Source: an uncultured Lachnospiraceae bacterium (GTDB taxonomy: Bacteria; Bacillota; Clostridia; Lachnospirales; Lachnospiraceae). From it: a DNA stretch of 64,000 bases. Positions 35,124 through 43,742 of this stretch are shown piece by piece. Made by a program: the position numbers and the translations under genes. The first letter of the stretch is position 1; each line of letters opens with the position of its first letter. Below the pieces are notes generated by a model that saw only the letters and a list, made by a program, of their open reading frames with translations, had not been told where the DNA came from and searched no databases. The stretch lies in assembly GCA_910576975.1 (NCBI GenBank), contig CAJTJY010000014.1, positions 31,800-95,799 of the forward strand. Direction: 5' to 3'.

Positions 35124-35289
35124 GACTCAAAGACCATTTCTAGGCACTTTTCAATCTATTTTTGACTCTGTTAAGACCGCTTTAGCTATCTGTTTTCTGG
35201 AAACTGGAACAGGAATATTAATATGGTATATATCGCATTATTCCCCGCCATTTCAGCAGGGAAATAATCAGTTTTTTAGTTCCATTATA

Positions 35290-35319
35290 CAAAAAACCAT
35301 CCTATATTCAAGGATGATT
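35290..35319 (-). terminator. Terminator in the element-end repeat
   Basis: CATCCT/AGGATG stem with loop TGAATAT, then six T on the minus strand. It follows the coding-like segment of the repeat and separates it from the cassette-A promoter. Confidence 0.7.
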
Positions 35320-35518
35320 GCTTACTGGCTTATGGTATGATTACAACTTACAAGCATTTATTAGAGTCCGCCATTCTTTCTTAAACAGGTAATGACACTT
35401 GTCTGTATATACTCCGCATTAATGAACATGCTTTTCCCCCTAGCTTCCTGCCGCTCATTCTTTTCCTTATAATCATATGTAAAGATTGGCAACACCGTCG
35501 GTAAGATGCTCGGACTAG

Positions 35519-35521
35519 ATG
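35519..35521 (-). other. Attachment-site junction 2 (element B / element A), attP-like
   Basis: Core CAT with GACTAAGTGCCATG on its 5' side and CTAGTCCGAGCATC on its 3' side (coding strand). This combines the element half of junction 1 with the element half of junction 3, as expected for a circle junction or a tandem array. Confidence 0.85.
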
Positions 35522-36015
35522 CATGGCACTTAGTCTCTACAGTGATGCGAAAGCATTGAGAACGCTAACTGTTTTATATTCCGGACCGTTTTCCATCAGG
35601 TGTCCGACAATTTGGAAATCACTTTTAAATTCCTCATATGCATTCATTGAATCATATTTCTATAAGAATATTTGTAAAGGTTGCTACACACCGCTGATGC
35701 ATCAAGGCTTTGACAAATATCCCTATAAAAATTGGCAAATAGTCAAGCACAAATAGGACAATTTCCGAGCATCGAAACTCTAATTACCCAATTTCCGGAT
35801 TTATGATTTCGGAATACAAGAGAAATCTTCGTTCATTAGAAAAGTTAGAGGTAGATGTAATAATTCAACTAAAATAGCTTCCCCCTGATTTTATCATGGG
35901 AAAAGAGAATAAGTCCACCAAAAGGCGCGCTTATTCAGAATGCTTGTTTATGGGTTATTGCTGAATTACGTTTTCAGGACAATCCCCTCCCTTTTTATTT
36001 TCTCTCTATTACAAA
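35522..36015. other. 494-base left end of cassette B
   Basis: Starts with the 28-bp end shared with cassette A. No supported gene. A 36-codon frame (35537-35647, minus) lacks a ribosome site and is not called. Confidence 0.4.
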
Positions 36016-37248
36016 TTATTTTTCATAAACAAAATATTCTTTAGCCATTTTTTCAAAAACCCTCACGCTAGTATATGCCGCATAACCATGAAAATCATCA
36101 TTTTTTTTAGCATCTGCATAATCACATACAGATTTAATTGCAACAAATTGAGGCCTGGGATGAATCGCCCAATTTGCAGCATAATAAACTCCATATATCT
36201 CCATCTCTATTGCAATTAAATCTCTTACTTGATTATCCATGATATCCTTCACTTTATCCGGATCAGCAATAACTGATGCTCCAGTTGCCACCGCCCCCAA
36301 AATAACTTTAAATTTATTTCTAGGTTTTTTTACTTGAGCTTCACTTTTTACCGCTTTCAAAAATGCAGCATCTAACTGTAACTGTCGAACCATATTACAT
36401 AGTTTAGGATCTATATGTATTTGCTGAATAGTGTTCTTATGCTTTTTACGCCCATTTTCATCTATAATTTCTTTTCCAGCACCATAATCCCATGTGTATT
36501 CAGCAACTACTGCATCTCCCATGTTAGTCTTACCTTTTACACCAGCTGCAATACCTGTCATCACTACATATCTTGGACAGAAATTATATATCAATTTAGT
36601 TGTTAAAGTTGAGGCAGCTACCATGCCCATTTGTGTCGAACAGGTTGCTATTACACTTATCTTCTTTTCATTTTTTAAATAATGACCTTCAAAATAAATA
36701 AAATCATCAAATGGTGCCTTTATCTGTTTTACATCCATCAAGGATTGCTTAATATATTCTAATTCCTCTTGCAATGCACATATGACTGCCACGTCATACA
36801 AATAATTTCGATGAAAAACCCCATTGTTGAAAGTTTGTAAAATCGATTGTAAAAAATATTTTAATTCTTCCGTCCATTTTTTGTTCTTTTCATCATAAAT
36901 AATATATTTATGAATATCTCCTGTGTCTTTTTTAAAAATCTCTGTTTCATTAGCATGCTGAGACAAAGATATTACATACTTTGGATACTTATATCTTTTA
37001 GATGCTTTCACTTCATTAATGAGTGTGATTCCACCCTCATAGACAGGTCCATCTATAAATCTAATTGGCAAGTGCAAATCCAAAATCATTATATCTATGT
37101 CTTTTTTACCCATAATATCTTTGGCAGTTCCAACATCTATTGATGAGTCAATATTAATATCTTTGAACCTCTCGCATGCTTCTTTTAATACAGTATTTAT
37201 TTCCTGTTGCTTTTCAGGTTTATCTTCTACAATCAGTATATTAATCAT
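36016..37248 (-). CDS. dtcC: Detocs effector DtcC: receiver domain plus PNP nucleosidase domain
   Basis: 410 residues from the ATG at 37248 (GGAG 6 bases upstream). Residues 1-130 are a CheY-like receiver: acidic pair VEDKPEKQ and phospho-acceptor Asp in DIMILDLHLPIRF. From about 160 a phosphorylase/nucleosidase domain follows: VICALQEELEYI, VVMTGIAAGVKGKTNMGDAVVA (within), GAVATGASVI, the ribose-binding IEMEIYGVYYAA and the base-side Asp in KSVCDYADAKK. In published Detocs systems the phosphorylated effector cleaves ATP to adenine and ribose triphosphate during infection, stopping phage growth. Here only the architecture supports this. Confidence 0.88.
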   Translation of the reverse strand: MINILIVEDKPEKQQEINTVLKEACERFKDINIDSSIDVGTAKDIMGKKDIDIMILDLHLPIRFIDGPVYEGGITLINEVKASKRYKYPKYVISLSQHANETEIFKKDTGDIHKYIIYDEKNKKWTEELKYFLQSILQTFNNGVFHRNYLYDVAVICALQEELEYIKQSLMDVKQIKAPFDDFIYFEGHYLKNEKKISVIATCSTQMGMVAASTLTTKLIYNFCPRYVVMTGIAAGVKGKTNMGDAVVAEYTWDYGAGKEIIDENGRKKHKNTIQQIHIDPKLCNMVRQLQLDAAFLKAVKSEAQVKKPRNKFKVILGAVATGASVIADPDKVKDIMDNQVRDLIAIEMEIYGVYYAANWAIHPRPQFVAIKSVCDYADAKKNDDFHGYAAYTSVRVFEKMAKEYFVYEK

Positions 37249-37592
37249 CTTAATCTCCATTCTGTCGCCTTTAACTGGTAACACAAATAAAAGGAAAACC
37301 CATTAACGCAATTACCCATATGATTCTCTCTGCTATATACCTGATGTTGTCTGTGAATAAAACGTGGAATTTGAGCAACATTTACAAAATTGATATGCCA
37401 GTTGCATTTATCGAAAAACAAGCCAATAAATTTTTGCAAAAGAAAGAAATACTTTCTCCTGATAAACAACTAGCTTCTTTATCTGATTTATTAATGCTAT
37501 CGTCCTATAGTCGTCAAAAAAATTTCCAGTTTAGACAGTTTAGTGAAATATGGCCATTTATGGCTACCTCTACTTTTTCACATGAATCCTTC
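37249..37592. other. 344-base spacer between dtcB and dtcC
   Basis: No gene supported. A plus-strand frame (37320-37613) and a minus-strand frame (37245-37469) lack ribosome sites. The spacer is long for an operon and may hold an internal promoter, which would let the effector be set separately from the kinase. Confidence 0.35.
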
Positions 37593-38033
37593 TTATTTGC
37601 CAATTTCGTCTAAAAGTTTAAGCAACTGCTCCTGCCAGCCTGGTTTATCATATGAAATAGTCCCTTTCCATATCTTCGTATAATTCTCTTCAAATTCCTT
37701 ATTAAGCGATTCCAACGATAACTGATTATCGCCAAATGTATCAAATTGAGTAATTATTATAACGGGAATAAAAATTTTTCGACTTAACATTCGTGCCATT
37801 AGTTCCTTGCCCGCTACAGGTTTTTTTGTCCCTCCACTTTCCGTATGTGAAATATTATAAGTTGGGAGTGACATATCCATCAAAACTAAATCCCAACCTC
37901 CTAGATATATTTTTTGTAAACCATCCGAATAAGACATAGCTTCTATAAATTCCCAATCCTCTCTAACACCACTAATGCACTCTTCAATAACTTTCATTTT
38001 TGCTTCTATATCTTCTACTATTAGAATTCTCAT
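37593..38033 (-). CDS. dtcB: Detocs DtcB: stand-alone receiver domain
   Basis: 146 residues. Pure receiver fold: MRILIVEDIEAKM acidic pair, phospho-acceptor Asp in LVLMDMSLPTYN, PVIIITQFDTFG and the distal Lys in ISYDKPGW. No output domain. In the described system this protein soaks up stray phosphate from the kinase and prevents accidental killing. It lies 14 bases downstream of dtcA. Confidence 0.88.
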   Translation of the reverse strand: MRILIVEDIEAKMKVIEECISGVREDWEFIEAMSYSDGLQKIYLGGWDLVLMDMSLPTYNISHTESGGTKKPVAGKELMARMLSRKIFIPVIIITQFDTFGDNQLSLESLNKEFEENYTKIWKGTISYDKPGWQEQLLKLLDEIGK

Positions 38034-38047
38034 ACGATATCTCTTTT

Positions 38048-41000
38048 CTACATTGATATTTCAATAAAAAATTTATTTTCTTTTTCCTTCAATCCAAAAT
38101 TAATAGAACCTTTTTTTTGAAGGTCAACTCTTATGATTTTACATATTTTGGGAATACCTGTTCCACCTTCTCCCTTAACTCTCTTAAGATATTCCTCACT
38201 CTCCAATATTATTCTCAATTTATTCAGTTTTTCTTCATCTTCTTTCTTATTTGCGGAGCAATCATAATCATTCTGCAAATAAATATACTGTGTATTTTTT
38301 GTTTGTTTCAAGATATATTCTACATTGACCTGGTTTCTCACATTACGAATAGCCTTTTTATATATATTATCCATTAAATTGTAAAATATATCTGAATATA
38401 ATTTTAAATATTTCCCATCTATTTTTCCATTTACATCAAAATCTTCTATTTTGACAGGTTTAAAAGAAGTATCTGGATGCATATTGGTAACTGTTTCAAG
38501 AACCATATTAAATACAAAATCCAAATCAAAATCTGTATGCTTACTTTCTGTACTTCTTTGAAACCAAAAACACACTTTATTTATAACATTGGGCATATCA
38601 TTGGATGCTTCTACAATTTTTCTCAACATCCCAGCTATTTTATTCTTATTTTTTACACATTCTATCGTATTTTTCAGTGTTAAGAAAGATTCTTCATACC
38701 GTTTTTGAATTTCTCCTTTTAGTAAAGCTTTCATCTCTATTAAATTGCTTTCTGTCTTTTCCCATAGGAAGTCAAATGCATAATTTAGGAAACCATCAAT
38801 GTTCTCAAAGGAACTACTCCTATTCAGAATTTCATTATGTTCCTCATCAGTTATTATATAATTAAAAATTCCTTCTGTTTCTACCTTTTCAGTATTAATA
38901 CGAATATATTTTGTTCGCAAATCATCAATTATAACATCTGTATCTTTTGTAAATTTCTCTATTGCCTGATAAATCAATTTATCATCTGCACTATTACCAA
39001 CATTATCATTCCACATAGCATTAAGCTCATATTCCTTTTTTTTTGAATTATAAACAGTTAATAAACCCGCAGCAGATAATGGACTTCTTAGCGCATCAGA
39101 AATAGCACCATGACGGATATTGAGACTCAAGTATCCATCCAATCCATACTCATTACTAGAAACAAAAGCATCTCTGATATTACGGATTAATTCTCTCATT
39201 ACCCTGCCAGCATCGCTCTGGTAAAAAACTACTACTGGCTTATTTTCTTTTACCGCATCTATAGCTTCAAGTAATTCTTTAAAAGAAGTATCTTTATACA
39301 ACTGGACTCTGGCAAAATCATTTTTATAATTATCAATCAAATCCTGTCGCATTCCCTCGACATTAACATGAATTCGATTTTCTTCAATAATTCTAAGTTC
39401 TGAATTAATCTTTTTCTTTTGCGTTATATCACGAATTTCCTGCTCATATATTTTTTCATTATCTGGATCCTTCTTACATAGAATTAAACAAACATTCAAT
39501 CTTTCCTGCGCTAAGTCTATTGAATTAGATATAACCGATGCCAATGCAGTGCTTAATATCTCTGTTGTACAAACGTGCCTTAAAAAAAATATCACTCTTT
39601 TAACGCCCAAACTTTCATCATAATTTTCCATTTGAGAAGGTAACCCTATTTTTGCAAAATAAAGAAAATCCTCGCATACTGCACATACTTGTGATTTTAT
39701 TTCTCTTGAAAAATAACGATATTTTATGTAATACAATATCGGCACACAGATGTTGCTACTAATCTCACTATCCATGTTCTCAATATGACTAATAAGTTGA
39801 TTAATAGGAATAAACAGAGACGTAGATATATTATCAATCATTAAATCTACTGCAAATTCAAATATAGTATAAAATTCCTCTTCCCAATCCAGTTGTATAA
39901 AATAGTGCTTTGAAATCAATAACTCAAATGTACTTCCACTTCCTTTTACCGCCTCCACATGTTTCCGCTTCTCCTGCATATCATTCAAGGGATTGCGCAC
40001 TGCCAATAAATGTTTTAAATCTTCTAAAGAACAACTATTGTTGGCTCTTTCAAAGTCTCCTGTCAAAATAGCTGTCCGTAAATCTATATATTCATTATTA
40101 ATCTTAATTTGGTTAATAAATTCGATTGCATCTTTTTCCATTAAACAATTACACACTGTATCAATATCTAAATATTGAATACATTCAATTTTTTTTGTTG
40201 CAATCTCTTCCTTTGTATTAACCAACCTGCAACGATTTGTAATTGTATTTGCAACCATAGGAGCCCAAGTAGACTGACTACAACTAATTAACAATTTATA
40301 TACATCGTTTATCTTTTCATTTCTTTCTTCCCGCATTGGATAAACAACAATAAGCAAATTAATTAATTCTCCTAAAATTGTTCCTGCAAATTCCGTTTCT
40401 TCTGTAATATCTAATAAAATATCTGTTTCTACAAGCAAATTTAAAGCCTGTACATTAAATGGTGTTTTCTTTAAAACCGTTATTGACTTTTCTCTGCACT
40501 CTTCCAAATTACCACAAATAAATGCAGATTTAGCCAATTCCAACTTTTTCTTCAACCTATAATTCTTTCTGTTATCTTCTGTATCAAAACAAAATCTCAA
40601 TGCTTCTAATTGCTCATCCCGCAAATTTTCCAACATACCAATACATTTTTTTACACTTAAATATAATCTGTTATCCGCTTTTGCAGTAAGTGCAAACTCA
40701 AATATTTTTAGACACAACAAATATCGGTCTATTAAAGGATTTGAAGCCACTCCCCTTAAAACACTAAATATATTTATTTCAGTAAGTTCATATGTCAAAG
40801 AAGCGATTCTATAATTATAATATGGAATTATATCCTTTAAAAAAGGTCTTTCCGATTCCAAACCTTTCAAAGCGGCAATTTCTTTGTCTACAAAATACTG
40901 ATATTCGCCATAAGTTCTATTCTCTTGCATTTTTAATTCATAATAACTTACAATGACTTTATTGGCATCTTCTGGCCAATCATCAAATATAACTGAAATA

Positions 41001-41485
41001 TTCTTTCCCAACTTATTGTAAATAAATAATTTATTTTCCAGCAACCAAAAAGAAACTCCATACTCGGTTTCAATTGTCTCTAAAATTTTTAATGCTTTTT
41101 CATATTCTCCAAGTAAAATGTATTTATCAAACTTCTTTCTGTTCTGAATAAATATTGAAAGTTCCTTGGAATATATTGCAAACAAAAAAACCATCCAGCG
41201 TAATTCCGTATAGAAATCTTTAGAAATCTTTAATTCTGGCCCCACATCTATATACTTAGGTGTATTGGGAAACAAATTTTTTTCAATATATATTTCTCTT
41301 ATATTAGGGAAAAAATAATTTTTAGAAGTCATTATTTCCTTAAAACTTTCCAAAAAAATTTTATCATCTTTAACACATTTTATCTGTTCTATTTTTGAAA
41401 TCATCTTATTCATAATTTTTCTGTTACTTCTATTTTTATTTAATTGGACAGAAAGCATCTTCACAGTATTTATCATTTGATTCAT
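38048..41485 (-). CDS. dtcA: Detocs sensor kinase DtcA: TPR-like helical protein with C-terminal HATPase domain
   Basis: 1145 residues from the ATG at 41485 (GAGGAGG upstream). No membrane segment. The first ~500 residues are helix-helix repeats of TPR type (AKSAFICGNLEECREKSI), the middle holds a Rossmann-like segment (DAVKENKPVVVFYQSDAG), and the C-terminal ~200 residues are a GHKL ATPase: N box YSDIFYNLMDNIYKKA and G box GEGGTGIPKI. A His precedes it (TESKHTDFDLDF). It fits the sensor of Detocs, a cytoplasmic kinase that responds to phage and phosphorylates DtcC/DtcB. Very A/T-rich coding sequence. Confidence 0.85.
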   Translation of the reverse strand: MNQMINTVKMLSVQLNKNRSNRKIMNKMISKIEQIKCVKDDKIFLESFKEIMTSKNYFFPNIREIYIEKNLFPNTPKYIDVGPELKISKDFYTELRWMVFLFAIYSKELSIFIQNRKKFDKYILLGEYEKALKILETIETEYGVSFWLLENKLFIYNKLGKNISVIFDDWPEDANKVIVSYYELKMQENRTYGEYQYFVDKEIAALKGLESERPFLKDIIPYYNYRIASLTYELTEINIFSVLRGVASNPLIDRYLLCLKIFEFALTAKADNRLYLSVKKCIGMLENLRDEQLEALRFCFDTEDNRKNYRLKKKLELAKSAFICGNLEECREKSITVLKKTPFNVQALNLLVETDILLDITEETEFAGTILGELINLLIVVYPMREERNEKINDVYKLLISCSQSTWAPMVANTITNRCRLVNTKEEIATKKIECIQYLDIDTVCNCLMEKDAIEFINQIKINNEYIDLRTAILTGDFERANNSCSLEDLKHLLAVRNPLNDMQEKRKHVEAVKGSGSTFELLISKHYFIQLDWEEEFYTIFEFAVDLMIDNISTSLFIPINQLISHIENMDSEISSNICVPILYYIKYRYFSREIKSQVCAVCEDFLYFAKIGLPSQMENYDESLGVKRVIFFLRHVCTTEILSTALASVISNSIDLAQERLNVCLILCKKDPDNEKIYEQEIRDITQKKKINSELRIIEENRIHVNVEGMRQDLIDNYKNDFARVQLYKDTSFKELLEAIDAVKENKPVVVFYQSDAGRVMRELIRNIRDAFVSSNEYGLDGYLSLNIRHGAISDALRSPLSAAGLLTVYNSKKKEYELNAMWNDNVGNSADDKLIYQAIEKFTKDTDVIIDDLRTKYIRINTEKVETEGIFNYIITDEEHNEILNRSSSFENIDGFLNYAFDFLWEKTESNLIEMKALLKGEIQKRYEESFLTLKNTIECVKNKNKIAGMLRKIVEASNDMPNVINKVCFWFQRSTESKHTDFDLDFVFNMVLETVTNMHPDTSFKPVKIEDFDVNGKIDGKYLKLYSDIFYNLMDNIYKKAIRNVRNQVNVEYILKQTKNTQYIYLQNDYDCSANKKEDEEKLNKLRIILESEEYLKRVKGEGGTGIPKICKIIRVDLQKKGSINFGLKEKENKFFIEISM

Positions 41486-41553
41486 ACTCCATTTCCTCCT
41501 CAAATACATAATATATATTCTGCTATATCTTGGCAAAATTAACTATTACTTAT

Positions 41554-41582
41554 ATATTATCATATACAAGTATAAAAGTAAA
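41554..41582 (-). promoter_or_regulatory. Possible promoter of the Detocs operon
   Basis: TTTACT (41577-41582), 17-base spacer, TAATAT (41554-41559), about 70 bases upstream of the dtcA start. The whole area is A/T-rich, so chance matches are likely. Confidence 0.4.
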
Positions 41583-42030
41583 AACTTTTGATAAATTACA
41601 GATTATTCTTATCCAGAAAATTTGTAAATAGTAGATAGATTTTTTCCAGACTTAATTGATTTTATCGCAATATTCAATTCATACCAACTCGCATAGTTTT
41701 TAACGTAAAAATGGGCGACGCAGAGCATACCCTTCGCCTTCCCATTTTATTTATTACCAGTAAATATAATTTAGTATATATTTTCATTTTTATATATTTT
41801 TCCTATTTCACTAGCTCCAAGCGCATGTCTAAATATATTAAAAATAATGCCAACAACCAGATTAAGTCTCATTCTTTGTTTCTTCAGGTACTATTCCGTA
41901 ATTTTTGCTAGGAAACTAGAGTTATTAACTCAAACTTCGCACTTGAATAAGTGCTTATGCACTTGAAAATTCAATAATAATTGGCATAAAAATAGCATGA
42001 ATACCATCTGGTTTACTATAATTGAGTTGT

Positions 42031-42076
42031 CCAAAAACAAATGAACTACCCCGCAGCAGAGCTGCGGGGTAGTTCA
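42031..42076 (-). terminator. Very strong terminator hairpin in cassette B
   Basis: A perfect 15-bp stem (TGAACTACCCCGCAG, 42042-42056, with 42062-42076) and 5-base loop, followed by TTTGTTTTTGG on the minus strand. Confidence 0.8.
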
Positions 42077-42242
42077 TTATACCAAACCCTATATATGATT
42101 TCTGTCCGCCAGACCAGAGTTTTTCCATCCAGTATCTTTCAGATTCCACCTCACGATAGACGCCTTTTCCATTAGCTGTAAGTTTCCCACTATCAGGTCA
42201 CTTTACGAACTTGCATCAATTAGATTGCGCCCATAGTAAACA

Positions 42243-42268
42243 AAAACAAAAAAGCCCTTTTTAGGGCT
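42243..42268 (-). terminator. Terminator of the 69-codon gene
   Basis: AGCCCT/AGGGCT stem with an all-T/A loop, followed by TTTTTTGTTTTTG on the minus strand, just after the stop at 42275. Confidence 0.75.
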
Positions 42269-42274
42269 AATTTG

Positions 42275-42484
42275 CTAAACTTTAATCTTTCTAAGCTTTC
42301 CAAAAGTAGTGTAATTCATTCCCGATTGCTCTCCCCTCGGCAAAGCATCAGCATTCATTGGAGAAATATCCTGTTGTTTTGCAGCTTTTAAAAAACTGCT
42401 GATAGAATCCTTCTCATTCAAGCCATACATAATCCGAGTGGCTTGCTCTATATCAAGTGTTCCTCGCGTTAACCGCTCACTCAT
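42275..42484 (-). CDS. Small protein (69 aa) of cassette B
   Basis: From the ATG at 42484, spaced about 7 bases from AAAGGTGAGG. Sequence features: SERLTRGTLDIEQATRIM (helix), DSISSFLKAAKQQ and a Gly/Arg-rich tail with MNYTTFGKLRKI. It has its own promoter and terminator, so it is a complete one-gene unit near the element end. No family recognised. It could be a recombination directionality factor or a remnant, but nothing proves it. Confidence 0.5.
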   Translation of the reverse strand: MSERLTRGTLDIEQATRIMYGLNEKDSISSFLKAAKQQDISPMNADALPRGEQSGMNYTTFGKLRKIKV

Positions 42485-42525
42485 ACTTTCCCTCACCTTT
42501 CTAAATTAAGTTGTTAGGCACTTTT

Positions 42526-42555
42526 ATTATATGTAGATCGTGAAAACGCTGTCTT
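42526..42555 (-). promoter_or_regulatory. Possible promoter of the 69-codon gene
   Basis: -10 TATAAT (42526-42531) with a weak -35 AAGACA (42550-42555) at 18 bases. Confidence 0.4.
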
Positions 42556-42621
42556 TAATAGTATATTTCGCAATATCCGTTTTTTCCATTCCTTCTTCCT
42601 TTCATCCCCGCCTTTACGACG

Positions 42622-42887
42622 GGGAAATAATCAGATGCCATCTTAGTTTCATTATACAAAAAAACATCCTATATTCAAGGATGATTCCCCACTGGTTTAC
42701 GGTATAGATTCAACTCTCAAACATTTATCAGAATTCACCATTTTTCTCAAACAGGTAATGACACTTGCCTGTATATATTCTGCATTGATGAACAAACACT
42801 TTCCTCTTGCTTCCTGGCGTTCGTTCTTTGCCTTATAATCATATGTAAAGATTGGAAGCACTGTCGGTAAGATGCTCGGACTAGATG
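42622..42887. repeat. Element-end repeat, cassette B copy
   Basis: Homologous to 35258-35521. Contains the same terminator (42657-42686, stem CATCCT/AGGATG then T run on the minus strand) and the same coding-like stretch (42697-42887, minus). Confidence 0.85.
42885..42887 (-). other. Attachment-site junction 3 (cpaF 5' part / element B)
   Basis: Core CAT with cpaF AATACTGGA on the 5' side and element CTAGTCCGAGCATC on the 3' side (coding strand). Together with junction 1 it predicts an empty site AATACTGGA-CAT-GATGGCTC. Confidence 0.85.
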
Positions 42888-43742
42888 TCCAGTATTCATT
42901 GCCTGCAGCATGTCAAGGCACTCTGCTCCCCGGATTTCGCCAACGATTATTCTGTCCGGCCGCATACGCAAAGCAGTTCTTATCAGCTCCCGGATAGTAA
43001 TGGCAAGGGTTCCCTCAGGACCCGCCTTTCTGGTTTCCATGCGCACCAGGTTTGCAATGCCGCGAATCTGCAGTTCCGCCGAATCCTCGATCGTAATTAC
43101 ACGTTCATTTTTGGGAATAAACTCAGATAATGCATTTAGAAATGTAGTTTTTCCAGAACCAGTTCCACCAGAAATAAAGATATTATATCCTGCTCTTACC
43201 AGAATCTTAAGGAAATCTGCACATTCTTGGCTGACAGAGCCCCCTGTGATCATCTGTTTCATCAAAATCGGATTCTTAGGAAACTTGCGGATAGAGATTA
43301 CTGGGCCGTTTAGCGCCACTGGCGGCAGCACCACGTTCACCCTGGAACCATCGGAAAGCCTTGTGTCTGCAATCGGTTCCGCCTCATTAATCACCCGGTT
43401 ATGACTGCCTACCATCTGCTGAATAATATCCTCAAGCTTTTCGCTGGAAGAAAAAACCTTGTCCCATTGCCTCATCTCCCCTTTGCTTTCATAGAAAATA
43501 TGGTTGGCGCCATTGACCATAATCTCTGTAATATCATCCTGGTTCAACAGTTCCTGCAGCACATCCAGCTTCCGCAGTGAATGAAACACCTGCGTTCTCA
43601 GTTCTCTGCGCCAATCCAGCGGAATGACCCGCTCTTTTGCCTCCCGGCAAATCTCTTCATCGATCACCGCCAGAAGTTCCTCCTCTTCATGTTCTCTGGT
43701 CATATCAAGCTGCGCCAGAACGTTTCTTCTAATCTGTTCCAC
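42885..43742 (-). pseudogene. cpaF: 5' segment of the interrupted cpaF (Tad pilus ATPase)
   Basis: Encodes the N-terminal domain and nucleotide site of the Tad secretion ATPase: DDITEIMVNGANHIF, ISGGTGSGKTTFLNAL (Walker A) and RPDRIIVGEIRGAECL (Walker B), ending ...LQAMNTGH. A GTG at 43742 has GGGGG 6 bases upstream and overlaps cpaE by 14 bases; a GTG at 43775 would add 11 residues. Past the junction the frame continues for 46 codons into the element and stops at 42747. Without its C-terminal domain the ATPase should not work, so the Tad pilus is probably off while the cassettes are in place. Confidence 0.92.

Larger units (their letters stand above)
33257..35521. mobile_element. Mobile cassette A (2.26 kb) in cpaF
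   Basis: The sequence between junction 1 (core 33257-33259) and junction 2 (core 35519-35521). It shares a 28-bp end (TGCATGGCACTTAGTC.CTA) and a 264-bp other end with cassette B. It carries a three-gene operon with a promoter and terminators. No recombinase is present. Confidence 0.85.
35258..35521. repeat. Element-end repeat, cassette A copy
   Basis: Homologous to 42622-42887. Both contain the hairpin CCCCGC..GCGGGG, a terminator (35290-35319 here), the 3' end of a coding-like segment and the attachment half-site, ending CTCGGACTAGATG. Differences are mostly at third codon positions. Confidence 0.85.
41486..42274. other. Gap upstream of dtcA with a gene remnant
   Basis: Contains the dtcA promoter region, A/T-rich filler, and at about 42080-42200 (minus) a coding-like remnant without a start (YREVESERYWMEKLW, GGQKSYIGFG). 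It ends in the hairpin at 42031-42076. It looks like the decayed tail of another mobile-element gene. Confidence 0.4.
35519..42887. mobile_element. Mobile cassette B (7.37 kb) in cpaF, carrying Detocs
   Basis: The sequence between junction 2 and junction 3 (core 42885-42887). It carries the three Detocs genes, a 69-codon gene with its own promoter and terminator, and remnant sequence. Noticeably more A/T-rich than the flanking Tad genes. No recombinase. Confidence 0.85.

Noticed and set aside
35537..35647. 36-codon minus-strand frame in the left end of cassette B
   Set aside because: No ribosome site and no similar frame in cassette A's end; it may be remnant coding only.
37320..37613. Plus-strand 97-codon frame between dtcB and dtcC
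   Set aside because: No ribosome site; it overlaps the dtcB end in antisense and its composition is uneven.
42747..42884. 46 extra codons fused to the cpaF 5' part
   Set aside because: They are read out of the element end in a frame different from the conserved coding segment, so they are an accident of the junction.
33257..42887. The cpaF insertion as an IS element
   Set aside because: No transposase, no terminal inverted repeat of IS type; the sharing of half-sites among three junctions fits site-specific recombination better. A 3-bp target duplication cannot be fully excluded.
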